Positions 32,729 through 44,980 are shown, counted from the stretch's first letter. The stretch is 64,000 nt of DNA from Oscheius dolichura (GCA_932521035.1 OW051495.1:9486001-9550000), one strand, 5' to 3'. Program-made: numbers and translations. The notes: a model not told the origin generated them from the letters alone.

Positions 32729-35682
32729 TCATTTTGTTTTTCGTCCGTATATCTCCTCACCAAACGTCTTGACAACTGTGTTACAGTACCTAAACATAAT
32801 TCGCTTGATTCAGGAAAAGCAGCTCACTTTCTCCTATAATCCAAATCAACATGAGTCCCAGCCAGCTTCATTGGATGTAGTCCAATAATTGAACTATTGT
32901 AAGGCGTCCACTGGTCAAGCCTCGCGCCGTGCCAAAGATAATTGAAAGGACCACCTCTGAAATATGTTTTGACGGGTTGTTTGTAGTAGTCATAGGTAAT
33001 TTGAAAAGAAGAACTAACAAGTGGTAGTCCAGCCCGTCTGTCATTTTACCGAAAGCTGTCTCCACAAAAACTTCGGCTTCAGACATAACTTCCATGAGAT
33101 TTCCAAGGTATTCCATGGTGTGGGACGGGACGTAAAAACTGAAGGAATCTTTTCATTCGGCATCACTTTGACCAAAACGAGAGGCAATACTTACAAATCG
33201 GCTATTACTCTCTTCATTACGTTGAGGTAGTGATCAGTCACATTCTTGCCGGGATATGCTATTTGAAGCTAAAGGAATTTCAAAATATCAAACAGTAAGC
33301 TTACATTGTCTTTGTATTCCCGCCAACTCTTTCCGAACCTCGGATCATTCTTATAATGACTCTCAAAAACATCATACGAACGAAGAATTTCCTCAGCTCG
33401 CCACCAATATTCCCCAGCATCAATCTCTACCGGATTTAAATATTTGTCTAGCGGCAGATCATGCCAAATATTGAAGACTGTATCATCAGCCACAAAATAA
33501 TAACCTGATTCGACTCTATTCTACACGGAATGAGGGATCACCCGTGACGTTTTGCAGCCGTAGATCTCTAATCTTCGAGACACAATATCCATAATTGTAG
33601 CCACCTCTCATCTCTTCCGGTGTGATGTTTACAAAATTGAAAGGTGGAAAAGGTTGAAGAAGGCCTGGATCAATTAAAGGATCCGTCCAGGTTCCACAGA
33701 AGATGGTGGTTTTAAAGAAAGGAGAGTACAGTCGTTGTAATATGCCCACTATGGACGGTATCCATTTTTGATTGCAGAGAAGCACGAGAACCTAGAAATC
33801 AAGACCCTAAACTAGTAAGAGAGATTTACAGTATCCTTCTTCTTTTGTAGTCCAGTTAAGTTCTTATAAGTATGAAGAAATTCTCCACCTGTTGGGAGAA
33901 ATGTACCGTTATCTCCTGAAGACTTGGATTGTTGTTATTCGTATTGTTCAATTACCTGTGCCATTGATCACGTCACACCATTCCAAAACTTCTCCAAAGC
34001 CGTTGACGGTATCCGTAGCCCAAGTGTAAGCCTTCTCCTTGTCTGTTCTCTCCGCTCCAAAGTCCAGGCTGACTTCTCTACAATTACCGTATTTTCCTCC
34101 AAGTATTAAAGGCTTCATTTCGCCTACAATTGGTGGGAAAATGTATCTGTATAGGGAAATTATTCACAGCTTGAAGTAGAAAGCTCACCCCAGTTTAGTC
34201 AATTCTGTAAACCAGGTTTCAATTAATTCTCGGTCTTCTTTAGCAAAAAAGGTGTTCTCTCTAAAAAGTAAACATGTCTTCCAAGCCAAATTCCTCACAC
34301 AAAACCATCGGCCAATTGTAGAGCGCACTTGACAATATCACCATACGAACACTTCCAGCTATCGAGGAACTCCACAATCTTTCCCGACTGCTCATAGACA
34401 TTTCTGTAAAGTTCAATACTGCAGCTCACAAAGCCCTTTACATTTCTTGGTGGAAATCCGATAAATAGTCGTGGGCATTCCTGAGCTGCTCTGCATTTTC
34501 CGGATAGAAAGCAACATTTTCTCCTATCAGGTGTAACAGCTTCTGTCCAAAATACGATCTCCAGATGTCTGTTACCCTAGAAACCTTATGAAATGGCGCG
34601 AAAATGATCCTACCGGAATGCTACAGTAGTTGGCAGGTATAATATAAAGAAGGCCTTATAGTGAAAGAGAGTGTTCTGTGAATTCCACGGAGAATAGGTT
34701 CCAGTATCCAGGACAATTGGAGGAGCGATACTATTGAAGTTTACGTTTAATCCCGTTCCTTTTTGAGCGTGCAACAGCCTGGAGCGGTGAAATAAAAAAA
34801 GAAACGGTACACTTTACCGATAAATGGCGTCAACGTCTGGATCTGCTTTGACTATTCCCTGTTGTACTGCAGGACGGTCCATTTGTCGGCAGGAAACCAT
34901 TCTATCCTTCCCATTAGTGTGTTCTCCTACATATTCCAATGGAAACCCGCGTGGCCACATATTGTCAATCCCGTAGAACTGGTAAGGATTAAATAGTTTC
35001 TCCGAGATATTTTCAGATTTGGAAATGTACCGGAGGCCAGTAGTTGGAGAATCGTAGTCAAACTGAGCCAATCCTAAGTCTGAAAAGTGTGTTTTATCTG
35101 GCACGTAGCTTCATGTAGGAAGGCCAAAATTCAGATAAAATCCTACCATATGGTTTGTTGTCGTCGTCAGTGTCGTAGATCCACTCTGCCCCATTCATCA
35201 TGGCGTACAGATAGCCAAGATTCTTCCTTGTATAGGTTTTATACGGTAGCTTCTCCGCAAATCCACCAAAAATCTCCTTCTGTTTTTCAACAGACAGAAA
35301 GTGAACACCGGGATAATTCCAATCAGGTGGGGTTTTTGTATCCGCAACAACAACCATGCTCCATCCTGGCTTACTCGCCAAATTCTAAAAGAACCTTTAT
35401 GACAAAAGAGGCACTTATGAGCACCTTGACATCTTCCGTTGGATACTGTATCGAAGTTATGACAATCCATTTCGGGGCAGGAAAGAATTCACTCGCCTGC
35501 TGGTAACCAATCGCAGTATTCTTGTACGCAACTCCATTGATCAACATAAAATTTACTAGTAGAGAAAACATGGAAACTTCTTACGTATTAACAGTGTCCC
35601 CTCCTCCATATTGTGAGATCACACTGAGAAGAGCAAACAGGGCTATAGTAATGAAGATATCAGTATAGCAAACGGATTTCAT
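32729..35682 (-). CDS. DUF288/STELLO-family putative glycosyltransferase, copy 4
   Basis: ATG 35682 gives a membrane anchor (IFITIALFALLSVIS). Exons down to the stop at 32729 encode WIVITSIQYPTEDVK, VVADTKTPPDWNYP, YTRKNLGYLYAMMNGAEW, YDTDDDNKPYG, NMWPRGFPLEYV, NVAFYPENAEQLRNAHDY, FCGTWTDPLIDPG and YYFVADDTVFNIWHD, ending FGEEIYGRKTK. It lies in tandem with copy 3 and has the same C-terminus, so the two descend from a local tandem duplication. All recognisable exons are open. The first splice junction (near 35550-35590) could not be placed in a consistent phase. Function as for the other copies: luminal, Golgi-type, unproven transferase. Confidence 0.85.
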
Positions 35683-36444
35683 AAGGGTCCGACTTCTGCC
35701 GCGCGATTCAATAGAGGGAGAATGCCAAAGTCCAGACTACCTAGGGTCAGATCGAGTGAAGGACGGAATCTCTTGAACGGTGGGATGATTACGAAAACAA
35801 ATGGACGGAGGAACACTTCAAGGGCACTGTCAAAGTCAAGAGTCTATGGAGAAGAACAAAACTCTTGGCAAGGTCAAATGACAATATTGGAAGATGATAA
35901 GAGCAAAATAAAAGAGGGGGGACGTCAAGTAGAAGTGGCAAAAAGCCTATTGCTTTGACCTTCTTTCTTGACCTGTTAAGGACTTTCGGGGAGGGAGACC
36001 CGTCAAGGCAGCGCCTTTATGTAGTTCAACGTATGAACCTCTCTATTAGGAGGTCAGTGGCGGGCGCCGGAAACGTCCTAATGAACACCGTCCGACTCCC
36101 GAATTGTTATAAGAAGTGCTGTCTAATTAATGGATATTGTGCTAACTTCATGGAATTTGAGAGAAGAAAGAAGGACGGTTCTATAGAAAGAGGGCATCAC
36201 TCAACAAGAATGGCTATACCCGAAGCATAACGACTTCGCCATTTGATTTATTATTACCCTCATATGTCTGGGCTTCCATGCAATACTGCTAAAGGGAAGT
36301 CAATCTTCCTAATTTCGTTCACCTCTCTATTAGGGCGTCAGCTACGAGCACCCAAAAAGAAAAGTGAGAATAAAAAGACATTTATTACCGTATTTTTGAT
36401 CACAAGTTTACTCTATTGAGATCTGAGTTGATGGACTTCTTCAG
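35683..36444. other. Intergenic region dominated by a repeat
   Basis: Holds the 35938-36319 repeat copy plus an extra fragment (CCTCTCTATTAGGGCGTCAG, 36330). No gene recognised. Confidence 0.5.
35938..36319. repeat. Dispersed repeat, copy 1 (direct repeat flanking OAC B)
   Basis: GCAAAAAGCCTATTGCTTTG at 35938 begins a ~380-bp unit repeated in the same orientation at 39261-39660. The first ~185 bp differ at only a few positions; the tail shares TGGCTATACCCGAAGCATAA-like and CATATGTCTGGGCTTC blocks. Confidence 0.8.
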
Positions 36445-39003
36445 TTAATCGGCTCCAATCTGCTTCAGAGCTTCGTCGACGGTTGTTTGATAGAGGGGCT
36501 CGAGTCTGTTCAGCCTAGAGACGGATTACTTGGCTTATTTATCCCGACGTACATCTCCCACGTAAAATGAGCACCATCCCACGTATATGTGTGGAGGTTC
36601 TTCCGATTATAAAACCAGTAGGTTCCGTGCTCCACCATCCCACTTTCCACATCGAGATAAACGCACTTCTCACAGGAGACAGCTTTTATCCGCTGCCGGT
36701 GGTACATCTGCTCCTTTTGCATTTCCTATCATTTTTTAGTATTAAAATAAAGGAGAACCATACAGTTTTCTCTATTTTCAAATCGTATACGGGAGTTCCG
36801 CTTCGAAGTCGCTTCGCCATCTCATAAGCCACCGGTAGTTTAGCCCAATAAAAAGGCAAATCTATCAGAAAGACCTTTGTTCGGTTCCTACAACGATTGG
36901 TTCCGAATAAGGCTTCTGGATTCCCCTACGCATAGTAGTTGATGTTCCTCTCGAATTCCAGATAAGCCAGGTCAGTAGTCTTGTTCTTCTCGTCAAACGG
37001 CGCCATATATTGCCCACTGAATTCTATTTTTTCCTTAAAACTGTTTTGCTTACAGGCAGACGTGAATATTCCACAAAATATCCGGCTGCATATTGTCTAC
37101 GACAGTGTGTGTAGCCTTTGTAAAAGGAGCATCCAAGTCAGTCAAGGGTGGACGAGCTGAACAGTAACCGTTTCTACCTAGGTGAAGATTTGACTGACCA
37201 CTCCTGCTATACAGTCGAAGTTCATGATAGCGTCCTCGGAGGATCTTGCTGATCAAAGGAAAGGCTCGATAAGCCATGGAATTTCCAATGACCAGCACCT
37301 TTGCCGTGCCGTTTCCATACTGAAAATCAACGTCGGAAAAAGGAGAAAGAACCCACAGCTTGGCATCGGAGGGGCGGCTCGTCAGTATAGTTGGTCCATT
37401 TTTCTGTGATATTGTCTGCCGTACAGGGCAGGTCGAAGTACATTATTTGGGTCTGCCGATCGTTGTACTCAATTGCCTCGGTGATATCTGAGAGTTCTCT
37501 TCTCTTTACAGTATCTTAGATCCCTTACTGATGTTATTTATAGAAAGCGGCTTCCTCAAATCGCAGCACTTGTGGTAATAGGGGAAAGTACAAAAGATGA
37601 GCATCACACAGAGTAAAGATAGCAGAAAACTGATCAGAAGAGAAGATTTCAATATGAAGTTCTAAACCAAACTAGGGTGTTCCATTCTCCATGGTGGATT
37701 TGAACGAAGCCTTACCTCGATAGTATGGTGTAGGAATATGGAAAGCATACATATTAGGAAGAAGACGTTGACACTCGCTGAACAGATGTGGAAGTGGCAA
37801 AATGAAAGCATAGCTTACTGTCGATAGAAAGTTGTTTACTGTTCTCGATATATTTGGCAGCCACAATTACTGGCCAATGAACCAGATACATCACGTAAGA
37901 AACGTCCCCAAAGTAGGAAAGGATCCGACTAGAAGCCAAGATAGCGCTGGGATAACGAATCACAACAGCTACCACTACTGATCCGATAATTCTGAAATAT
38001 TGTTGGCTGCTTACAGTAAGGCGGTACCTCATTGCAGTCTCGTCTATAAGGTATTGCCCATTGAAGACGACCACCATACAGGTAAGGAGCAAGAGCAGTT
38101 CACTGGGCTTGCTCACCAATGGCAGATCTCTGCTCACTGGCTCAAGGTCTGGAATAAAGAGGAAGAAAACAAGAATGTGGGTACCTTCATCTCTTCCCGC
38201 TAGTAGATTTTCCTTTTCGGGAAGTAGCTGCCTGTCTAATCTCTCGTAACAAAGAGATCCCAGAAGAAACTGCCAGATGCGACTGGGCAACAGGCCATAG
38301 GCCACCTTCGGAGACGATAGAAACTGGAAACAAAGAGAGCAAAGGACGAGAGACAGCAGAACTCCTTTTCTGTAAAATATGAGCTGAATTGACAGTAGCG
38401 TACCTCGGAATGGGCGACAATTGATTTGTACCGAAGATGAGCAGAGGAGCTATGAGATAGAACTGAATTTCCACGCCCAGTGACCAGCAATGGACAAGGA
38501 ACCGATAGGAAATGACCTGAAAGAACGGATGTGAGAAGGGGAAGGGGCCCACCTGGTCCCAATAGCCGAGAACCTCATAGAGCGGCTGGAAATTTGAGAG
38601 GAAAGACATACTCCAGACCAAATCTTTCTTCAGCTGGTCCTTGTCCTGCCCAAAAAGAAGAAAAGAGCATCCTAGACATTCTTCTGTTTGAATAATTTCA
38701 AAATTAACTTGCCTATGTACACGCCGGCGAGGGTCACATGCAGTAGCGGGACGATCCTTTTGAATCTCCTCGAATAAAAATCCCACAAAGAGGAAGGGCT
38801 GAACCGTGTTTTGCATAGGATCATGGTAATTAGGAAACCCGAGAGGACGAAAAACCTGAAAAATTGGTTTAAAAAAAATGCTAGAGAACGATCTACATAT
38901 CGACCCCCACAAATCCCAAAGGAAAGCGACGAGGGTGGAGGTGGAAGAGAAGAACCAGGAAGATAGCCACACCCCGTAATGATTGGAGATCATTACGCTT
39001 CAT
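36445..39003 (-). CDS. OAC-type membrane O-acyltransferase with SGNH domain, copy B
   Basis: ATG 39003: MKRNDLQSLRGVAIFLVLLF, then HLHPRRFPLGFVGVDM, FFVLSGFLITMI, RRFKRIVPLLH, HCWSLGVEIQFYLIAPLL, RIWQFLLGSLCYERL, YVMYLVHWPVIVAAKYI and LHHTIE. The SGNH-like part shows VLVIGNSMAYRAF and a C-terminal TWDGAHFTWEM; the last exon ends KQIGAD (stop 36445). The intron after VYIG uses a GC donor (GCAAGTTAA). Compared with copy A, the cytoplasmic/luminal loop after CYERL is longer (about 50 residues with EKENLLAGRDEG). One junction near 37020-37065 could not be joined in frame, leaving a small unseen exon or a lesion possible. Substrate unknown. Flanked by ~380-bp direct repeats. Confidence 0.8.
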
Positions 39004-40141
39004 CTGTAAAACATATTTTAGGGAAAACGAATAGGTTGTCAGTTTGTTATCGGTCTCTGTCAAAGTCAATTTGCGAGGGCTTTCGCGTGGGCAACGTGCT
39101 AAATCTGGGATAATCTCTCTCGGACAGGCAACTCGTTCAAAAGGTTTTTTTTTGCGAATACCATGAAATACAAGGCAAGAAGTTGCGAGGATCAAGTGAT
39201 AGTGTTAGCATAAAAATAGAGAAGCCACAGGAGGGTTGACTAATGACTCCGACATTAGTTGCAAAAAGCCTATTGCTTTGACCTTCTTTCTTGACCTGTT
39301 AAGGACTTTCGGAGAGGGAGACCCGTCAAGGCAGCGCCTTTATGTAGTTCAACATATGAACCTCTCTATTAGGAGGTCAGTGGCGGGCGCCCGAAACGTC
39401 CTAATGAACACCGTCCAACTCCCGAATTGTTATAAGAAGTGCTATTAGCTGTTGCCCCGTTAATGCCAACATTCTAGCCATTTCATAGCATTTTTCTAAG
39501 GAACAAGAACATTTTTATAGAAATGGAGTATCACTCGACAAGAATGGCTCTACCCGGAGCATAACGACCTCGCCATTTGATTTAGTATTACCCTCATATG
39601 TCTGGGCTTCTGTTCCATGCAATACTGCTAAAGCGAACTCAATCTTCCTTATTTCCCTCACAATTTTCTTGATTTACTCGTCTGGTCACAAAAGGTCTTT
39701 GGTTTTTTTGGGAAATCCGTTGCTATGATGATTCATTCACTGCAACCAATTTAACTTAAATGCAGTGTCCAATAGAACACTTTTTGGTGTACTTCGGAAG
39801 TCCTACGGTGTACATTATTACATTTCGGGCGCCCGCACCTGACCTCCTATAAGAGGTTCACATTGCCTTGGCGGGTCTCGTCACCGAAAGTCCTTTACAG
39901 GGCAAGAAATAAGGCCATCGCGCTGTGCTTTTTGTAAATAATGTCAGAAGCACTCGTCGCCACTCTTTCTCTCATTTAAAATTTGTTTGTTAGCTATTTT
40001 CTTTCAAAATATGCCAAGATTATTATATAACGTTTCCTGTGTTCTTCCTACTAGGAATTCTTCTCATTTATTTCACTTTTGGTGTATTTGCGACATCCCC
40101 TTGACAGTTTGTTCAGAGACTTTTCACATGGCCCGTTCCTG
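39004..40141. other. Intergenic region with TIR element
   Basis: Contains the inverted-repeat element at 39261-39935. The rest is the divergent upstream region of OAC B (-) and DUF273 (+). No other gene recognised. Confidence 0.5.
39261..39935. mobile_element. Non-autonomous element with ~120-170 bp inverted ends
   Basis: The plus-strand arm starts GCAAAAAGCCTATTGCTTTG (39261). The reverse complement of 39815-39935 reads CAAAAAGCACAGCGCGATGG, then CCTGTAAAGGACTTTCGG, GACGAGACCCGCCAAGGC and GGAGGTCAGGTGCGGGCGCC, aligning with the left arm. No transposase frame. Relatives at 35938, 31840 and 28451 show it is a family. Confidence 0.65.
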
Positions 40142-41577
40142 ATGGCCGCACGTCATCTCCGCGTCTACATCCTAGCTCCCATCGGATTTTTCCTATTTAC
40201 ACTATTATATTTTCGTCTATCTCCCGAAATGGGTCATCCATTTCAAGTTGGCTCTATTTTTGAATACTAAACTTCGAATGACTTCAGAGTACGGGTGGAA
40301 TAAATTCATATTTTTCTAATAGCGCCTTTTATCGCAACCGGTCATCCCAGATACAACAAGTATGTTGGCCCGCTTATGGAAAAGTTTTGGTCTTCGTCAT
40401 GTATGTGCAGTCCTCCATTGACAAGTGAGTGTCTTCGGCAGTTATACAGGCGCAAATTACAGTATCAGTTAGCTAACACACAAATAAATTGCAATTTTCA
40501 GAGGCTATTATGGCGTAGCCCTGGAATCCCTTCTATGTTACTTGAAGGGCCAAAATTACCAGTTGGCCATGGTGGACATCGACAAAGACGAGAGGGTCAA
40601 GAGAGCCTGTGGCCACCATCAGCAGCTCTTCTTCAAGAAGCACTGCGCAGCGGCCGAATACCTTCGAGATACGGACTGGATGTTGGTACTAGATGCGGAC
40701 ACCGGGGTGAGTCAACCCCTCGACGTCAATTCAATTAATTAGATCGTCAATCCTCATCATTGTATCGAGCAGTGGATAGACAACCGGGTTAACCTCATAT
40801 TCTACGAGAGATTCTTCAACTGGGAGATTGCCTCTGGGAATTATTTGGTCAGTTATTCACAGTTGGCCGAAGACAGTCGTGTTCCAGGCTAGGAACTGTG
40901 ATTTCACTATGGCATTTTTGAAGAAATGGTCCGAATGGGAATTCCACCAACCGTCCAATTGGAACGGAGCCGACAACGGCGTCCTGCAGATCCACATCCT
41001 CCAGACAGTGCTCCCTGATGCTAACCAGGAAATAGAGAACTGTGATGCCATCTGGCACAACGGAACGGACTATGACACCTACATGGCCTATGTTGTATGC
41101 GTTAAATTGGCTCTTGGTGGGTTTTTTTGCCTTGCTAAAGTGATGTTCTCCTTTGCAGGAGCGACCCGTCTCTGGCCAGGCAAAATTCGGATCTATCGAC
41201 GAGCCCACGGCTGGGTGAGGGATGGCTTCTTGACGGGCGACCAGTGGGGTCCTTCTGATTTTATGTTGCACGGCTGGAAGAGGAGTCTTATAGGCAAAGA
41301 CGGATGGCAAAGTCCCTTTACTGTATGTTGTCTCCTGATCTGGAATCTCAATTTTCAGGAAAATCCAAATTCCTCATTTTGCGGTCCAGGAGATATGGGC
41401 TGGAAATGGCGACCCGATAAGAGAGTCACGGATGAGGTCGTCCGAAAATCCCTGGCAGCCTTCGAAAAGTCATCCGGGAAGAGCTTCCCCAAATCTGCTC
41501 GGGTCATCCCACACTTGGAACTGGCTGACGTCGGGCTCTGCTACCCATTCTGTGAGAATGAGACTGACTCTCTCTGA
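40142..41577 (+). CDS. DUF273 putative glycosyltransferase
   Basis: Exons 40142-40246, 40288-40424, 40502-40706, 40743-40847, 40888-41116, 41159-41322 and 41359-41577 join in frame to 387 residues. ATG 40142 opens [19 protein letters not shown], a type II anchor. Then [51 protein letters not shown] (DxD-like DAD), [43 protein letters not shown] and [14 protein letters not shown]. The pattern is that of the nematode-enriched DUF273 family (PF03314), which resembles nucleotide-sugar transferases by its DxD and by the D-N-G-x-L-Q motif; no activity is established that I know of. Intact, with consistent intron phases. AATAAA follows about 45 nt after the stop. Confidence 0.88.
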
Positions 41578-42650
41578 AAAAGGGTAGCCTCTAATATTTT
41601 AGTTGTTCTTCCGTTTTGCTAATAAATTTTTTAAATTTTACATGATTTTTTGATTCCTTGGTGAGGATCCCAAGGAGATTTTGCCCACCCATGACAACTC
41701 AGTCAGCCTGATAAGAATATCAGTTTATTTTGAGATTCTTTGGGAGCAAAGTTCTAATCTGCTGAGCCCTGGCTGTCCTTTTCAATCGTTCAGGAACTAT
41801 CCTTAGGTGTACAAGGAAGGGATTTTCGAATATTTCAGAGTTCTTCCCTTCCTTCTGACTGCAAAGTAGGGTCCTTCACTGCTGTAGTCCGTAGTTCATC
41901 ATTATCCTTCTCCACCCGGGGGAGAGAGAGGATCTTATTATTTTCCCTCGTGGGCGGGCATGATTAAAGGGAGCCTCACCCAGAAAAATCGCGTCTACAG
42001 TACGCCCTGCCGAGATGTTACGGGTGCGGCGGCAGCCCGATACGTAATTCATCAATTTTTAGATCATTTTTCCTAGTTTTTTTCTATTATTTCTCAACAA
42101 TTTTAGTATTATATTTATTCACAAAATCACAATAAAGATCATTATACTCGTCAATATCGGATTGAACTATTCATGTTCCTACTAAAGGACGTGCTCTGGC
42201 ATGTAGCTGAACCAGCGAGTTCAAAACATCAGGCACGAAGCAAAAAAAGTAGAGACAGAATTTGTGACAATCCGGAGAATCTATGCTTTCCCTATTTCCT
42301 TGACATCTTGATGGGGTTCTCGAGGAAGTTCTTCCCTAATCAGCGCCTAACTTTCCTATTTCCTACGTATCACAAAGTTCTTGGAATCATAATCCGTGGA
42401 ATTATGTAAGAAATGCACATTTGCCGGTACATTTCCACCCGAATTCCCCTCTCTTCAAGTTTTGTCAGTCGGAACAGTGTAGTCTATTGCTTTCCATTAT
42501 TTCCAAATGAATAGTCATTTTCCAAGGGAAATAACCCCCTCTTCTGCCGCCCTCACGCCAATTACATTCTAGAGAGCACTGTTATTTACTGATTCAGAGA
42601 GAAGTCCCCTGACCATTTTCAAAGAAGTGCACAGGATAGCACTTTGTGTA
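41578..42650. other. Intergenic, no gene recognised
   Basis: About 1.1 kb of AT-rich DNA after the DUF273 gene. Short frames only. Confidence 0.4.
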
Positions 42651-43648
42651 CGGAAAACTCTGAATGCAACTTTAATCCTGACTCACAAGGGAACCTTTTG
42701 ACTTTAAGGTGGCTTCAAGCGACACAACCCACACCATTCGATAGATCGTCAAAAGTTATGCTAGAAATCGTTTTCGTTAGCTGCTAAACCCCTCGTGTTA
42801 CGGCGTGGCACGCCGTTTTGTTTAACATGTAAAATCCGGGAAACTGGTCAACCGACTTGTAAGCTATGGATAGCGGGAAAGAAAATGTGGTCAAGTGACC
42901 GAGTGGATAATGAACTCGCTCACAAATATTTTGTTTTTTTCGTTCCAAGTTCGAGTTCCCCATGGGCCAACATCAATTTTTTTTCAATTTTTTTAACGTG
43001 TTCAACGTAACAGCGTCTACCATTGTCTCTACTACATGTTTTTTGTGGTTGAATGGAAATCCATATCGAACAATGGGTTTATAAGAATGGAATCCCTTTG
43101 TTTCTCTAGGTCAATGGGCAAATTAGTAGGAGACAAAGCAAACAGTGGGCAACGGATCTCATCTGGGCCTGGTCCGCTCTGACAAGAGCGGCAGAAAACA
43201 GGAATACGTAGGATTCCTCCCTTACCTATTTTAAAAGTTTGCTAGGCCAGTCCATTCAATGAGAGACCGTAGAAGACCTTATTTGGGGCAGAAATAGTGG
43301 GAAACAGTTGAAAAATTGATGTTGGCCCATGGGGAACTCGAACTTGGAACGAAAAAAACAAAATATTTGTGAGCGAGTTCATTATCCACTCGGTCACTTG
43401 ACCACATTTTCTTTCCCGCTATCCATAGCTTACAAGTCGGTTGACCAGTTTGCCGAATTTTACATGTTAAACAAAACGGCGTGCCACGCCGTAACACGAG
43501 GGGTTTAACAGCTAACAAAAACGATTTCTAGCATAACTTTTGACGATCTATCGAATGGTGTGGGTTTTGTCGCTTGAAGCCACCTTAAAGTCAAAAGGTT
43601 CCCTTGTGAATCAGGTTAATCCTAAAGTGGCATGCAGAGTTTTCCGCC
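42651..43648. mobile_element. Fold-back element with ~345-bp inverted arms carrying tRNA-like boxes
   Basis: The left arm (42651-42989) and right arm (43303-43648) are about 97% identical reverse complements around a ~313-bp spacer. Each arm contains TGACCGAGTGG (42896-42906 in the left arm), fitting a pol III A box, and GTTCGAGTTCC (42949-42959), fitting a B box, with about 40 nt between them. The arms also give a shared open frame (GTPFCLTCKI on each strand), which I take as a by-product of the repeat. No transposase in the spacer. Confidence 0.75.
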
Positions 43649-44980
43649 CATGGCATGTAAACATCCCAAAACCGCATCATTTATCACTCAACACTAACTT
43701 TCCTTTCCTAAATTCCCTTCTCGACTGTTTTTCTTCGTAATCTATGGCCGAAAAACTACCTGACTGTTTCCTTTTGAAAACTCCCTGGCTGTGTCTTTAT
43801 TTTAAAGAATATTTTGAAGTCAAAAAAAGCAGGGATGAGCAGGAACGATCTCAGCAGATCCGCCACATTGGTACGAATGGAATGAGCTCGGTCAAACTTC
43901 ACAGAACTATTTGCCTGGAATTTATTTAGTTTAAAGGAAGATTAGACGAAAGACACCGGCTTCCCGGCTTTTTGTTTTTTCTAAAGTGCTTTCGGAGCCG
44001 CAGCTTTGCATGATCAGGGATGAGCGTGAGAGAATTGTAAGAGATCCGGCACGAGCCTATTAATGCCAAGAGCCGACCGGTCAAAATCTGAACTCTATAG
44101 AACTGTATTTTGTTTCTGGAAATTAGACGAAAGGGAAAGAATTGAAGTCCTATCGCCGTTCCTAGATTGCTTCTTATACACTATCTCTACGCGGAACAAG
44201 CAGGTATAAAGGTAGACTTACAACAAATTGAGCACGGTAGTTCCTGTTCCGCCTCAAGGAATGATCCATCCAAGAACGATGACAAAATTTGTCTGCTATC
44301 TCAAAATCTGATTTCTGTTTCACATAAAGAGGGCTAACTGTACTACCCGAACCCGTGACCTCTCTATCCATGTCGCGCCACCTACCTGCTGCGCCATGGC
44401 GATCTCGCGACGGGACCCATTTCCGAAAAAACGGAGAATACCATTAGAAAGAGCACAAAAAGTTATGCTTCCCTCCCCAATACATCGAAAATTTGGAGGG
44501 GGCCGTCTTGTGGCCGAAAAAGCTTGAATGCGTTTTGGCGTGAACTTCCGACCCTCGCCAAAACTCATCAAATAGGCCTACAGCAAAAGTGAATATTCCT
44601 CCGAATAGCTCTCGGTGAAAGGAACAAGGACCAACAATCCATTTTGAGATAGCCCGTTCCAGTGTAAAATGCCGAGGCCTTGCACGACCTTAGGGCCCAC
44701 CTTAGTAGTTGTTCTCCGAATACGAATAGCCCGTTTTACAGCAATCCTCTCTCATTCGAAGGCAAGCTATTAATCGAGATGTCATTCGACTACGGTAGCA
44801 AGAAGCACAAGCAGTCAGCCAAGATGATGTCGTGATAGCGAAAGGCATTCCCATTCCCATTCTCTCCCTTCTCCTCCCCCAGAATCAACTGTTGATAAGT
44901 ATTTATTAAGCAACACACTACATCAAAATTTCAGCTGTACAGATAATTTTAAAAAAAAACAAAGATCAGGATCTGGATCA
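43649..44980. other. Gene-poor region
   Basis: No coding gene recognised. Contains a SINE-like tRNA-derived fragment at 44340-44407. Confidence 0.4.
44340..44407 (-). repeat. tRNA-derived SINE-like fragment
   Basis: The minus strand reads TGGCGCAGCAGG (44385-44396, A-box-like) then ACGGGTTCGGG (44346-44356, B-box-like) 28 nt later, in tRNA order. The anticodon arm and acceptor stem do not pair well, so it is not a working tRNA gene. Confidence 0.4.

Noticed and set aside
35955..39448. Near-identical small proteins (LLRTFGEGDPSRQRLY) at 35955 and 39236
   Set aside because: Explained by the dispersed repeat; other family copies do not keep the frame.
42890..42965. Genuine tRNA gene
   Set aside because: A and B boxes are present but the acceptor and anticodon stems do not pair; treated as tRNA-derived repeat.
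42795..43518. Matching 71-79 codon frames in both fold-back arms (GTPFCLTCKI)
   Set aside because: Same DNA read from the inverted repeat; contains tRNA-like boxes, no domain, and frame breaks just outside the repeat.
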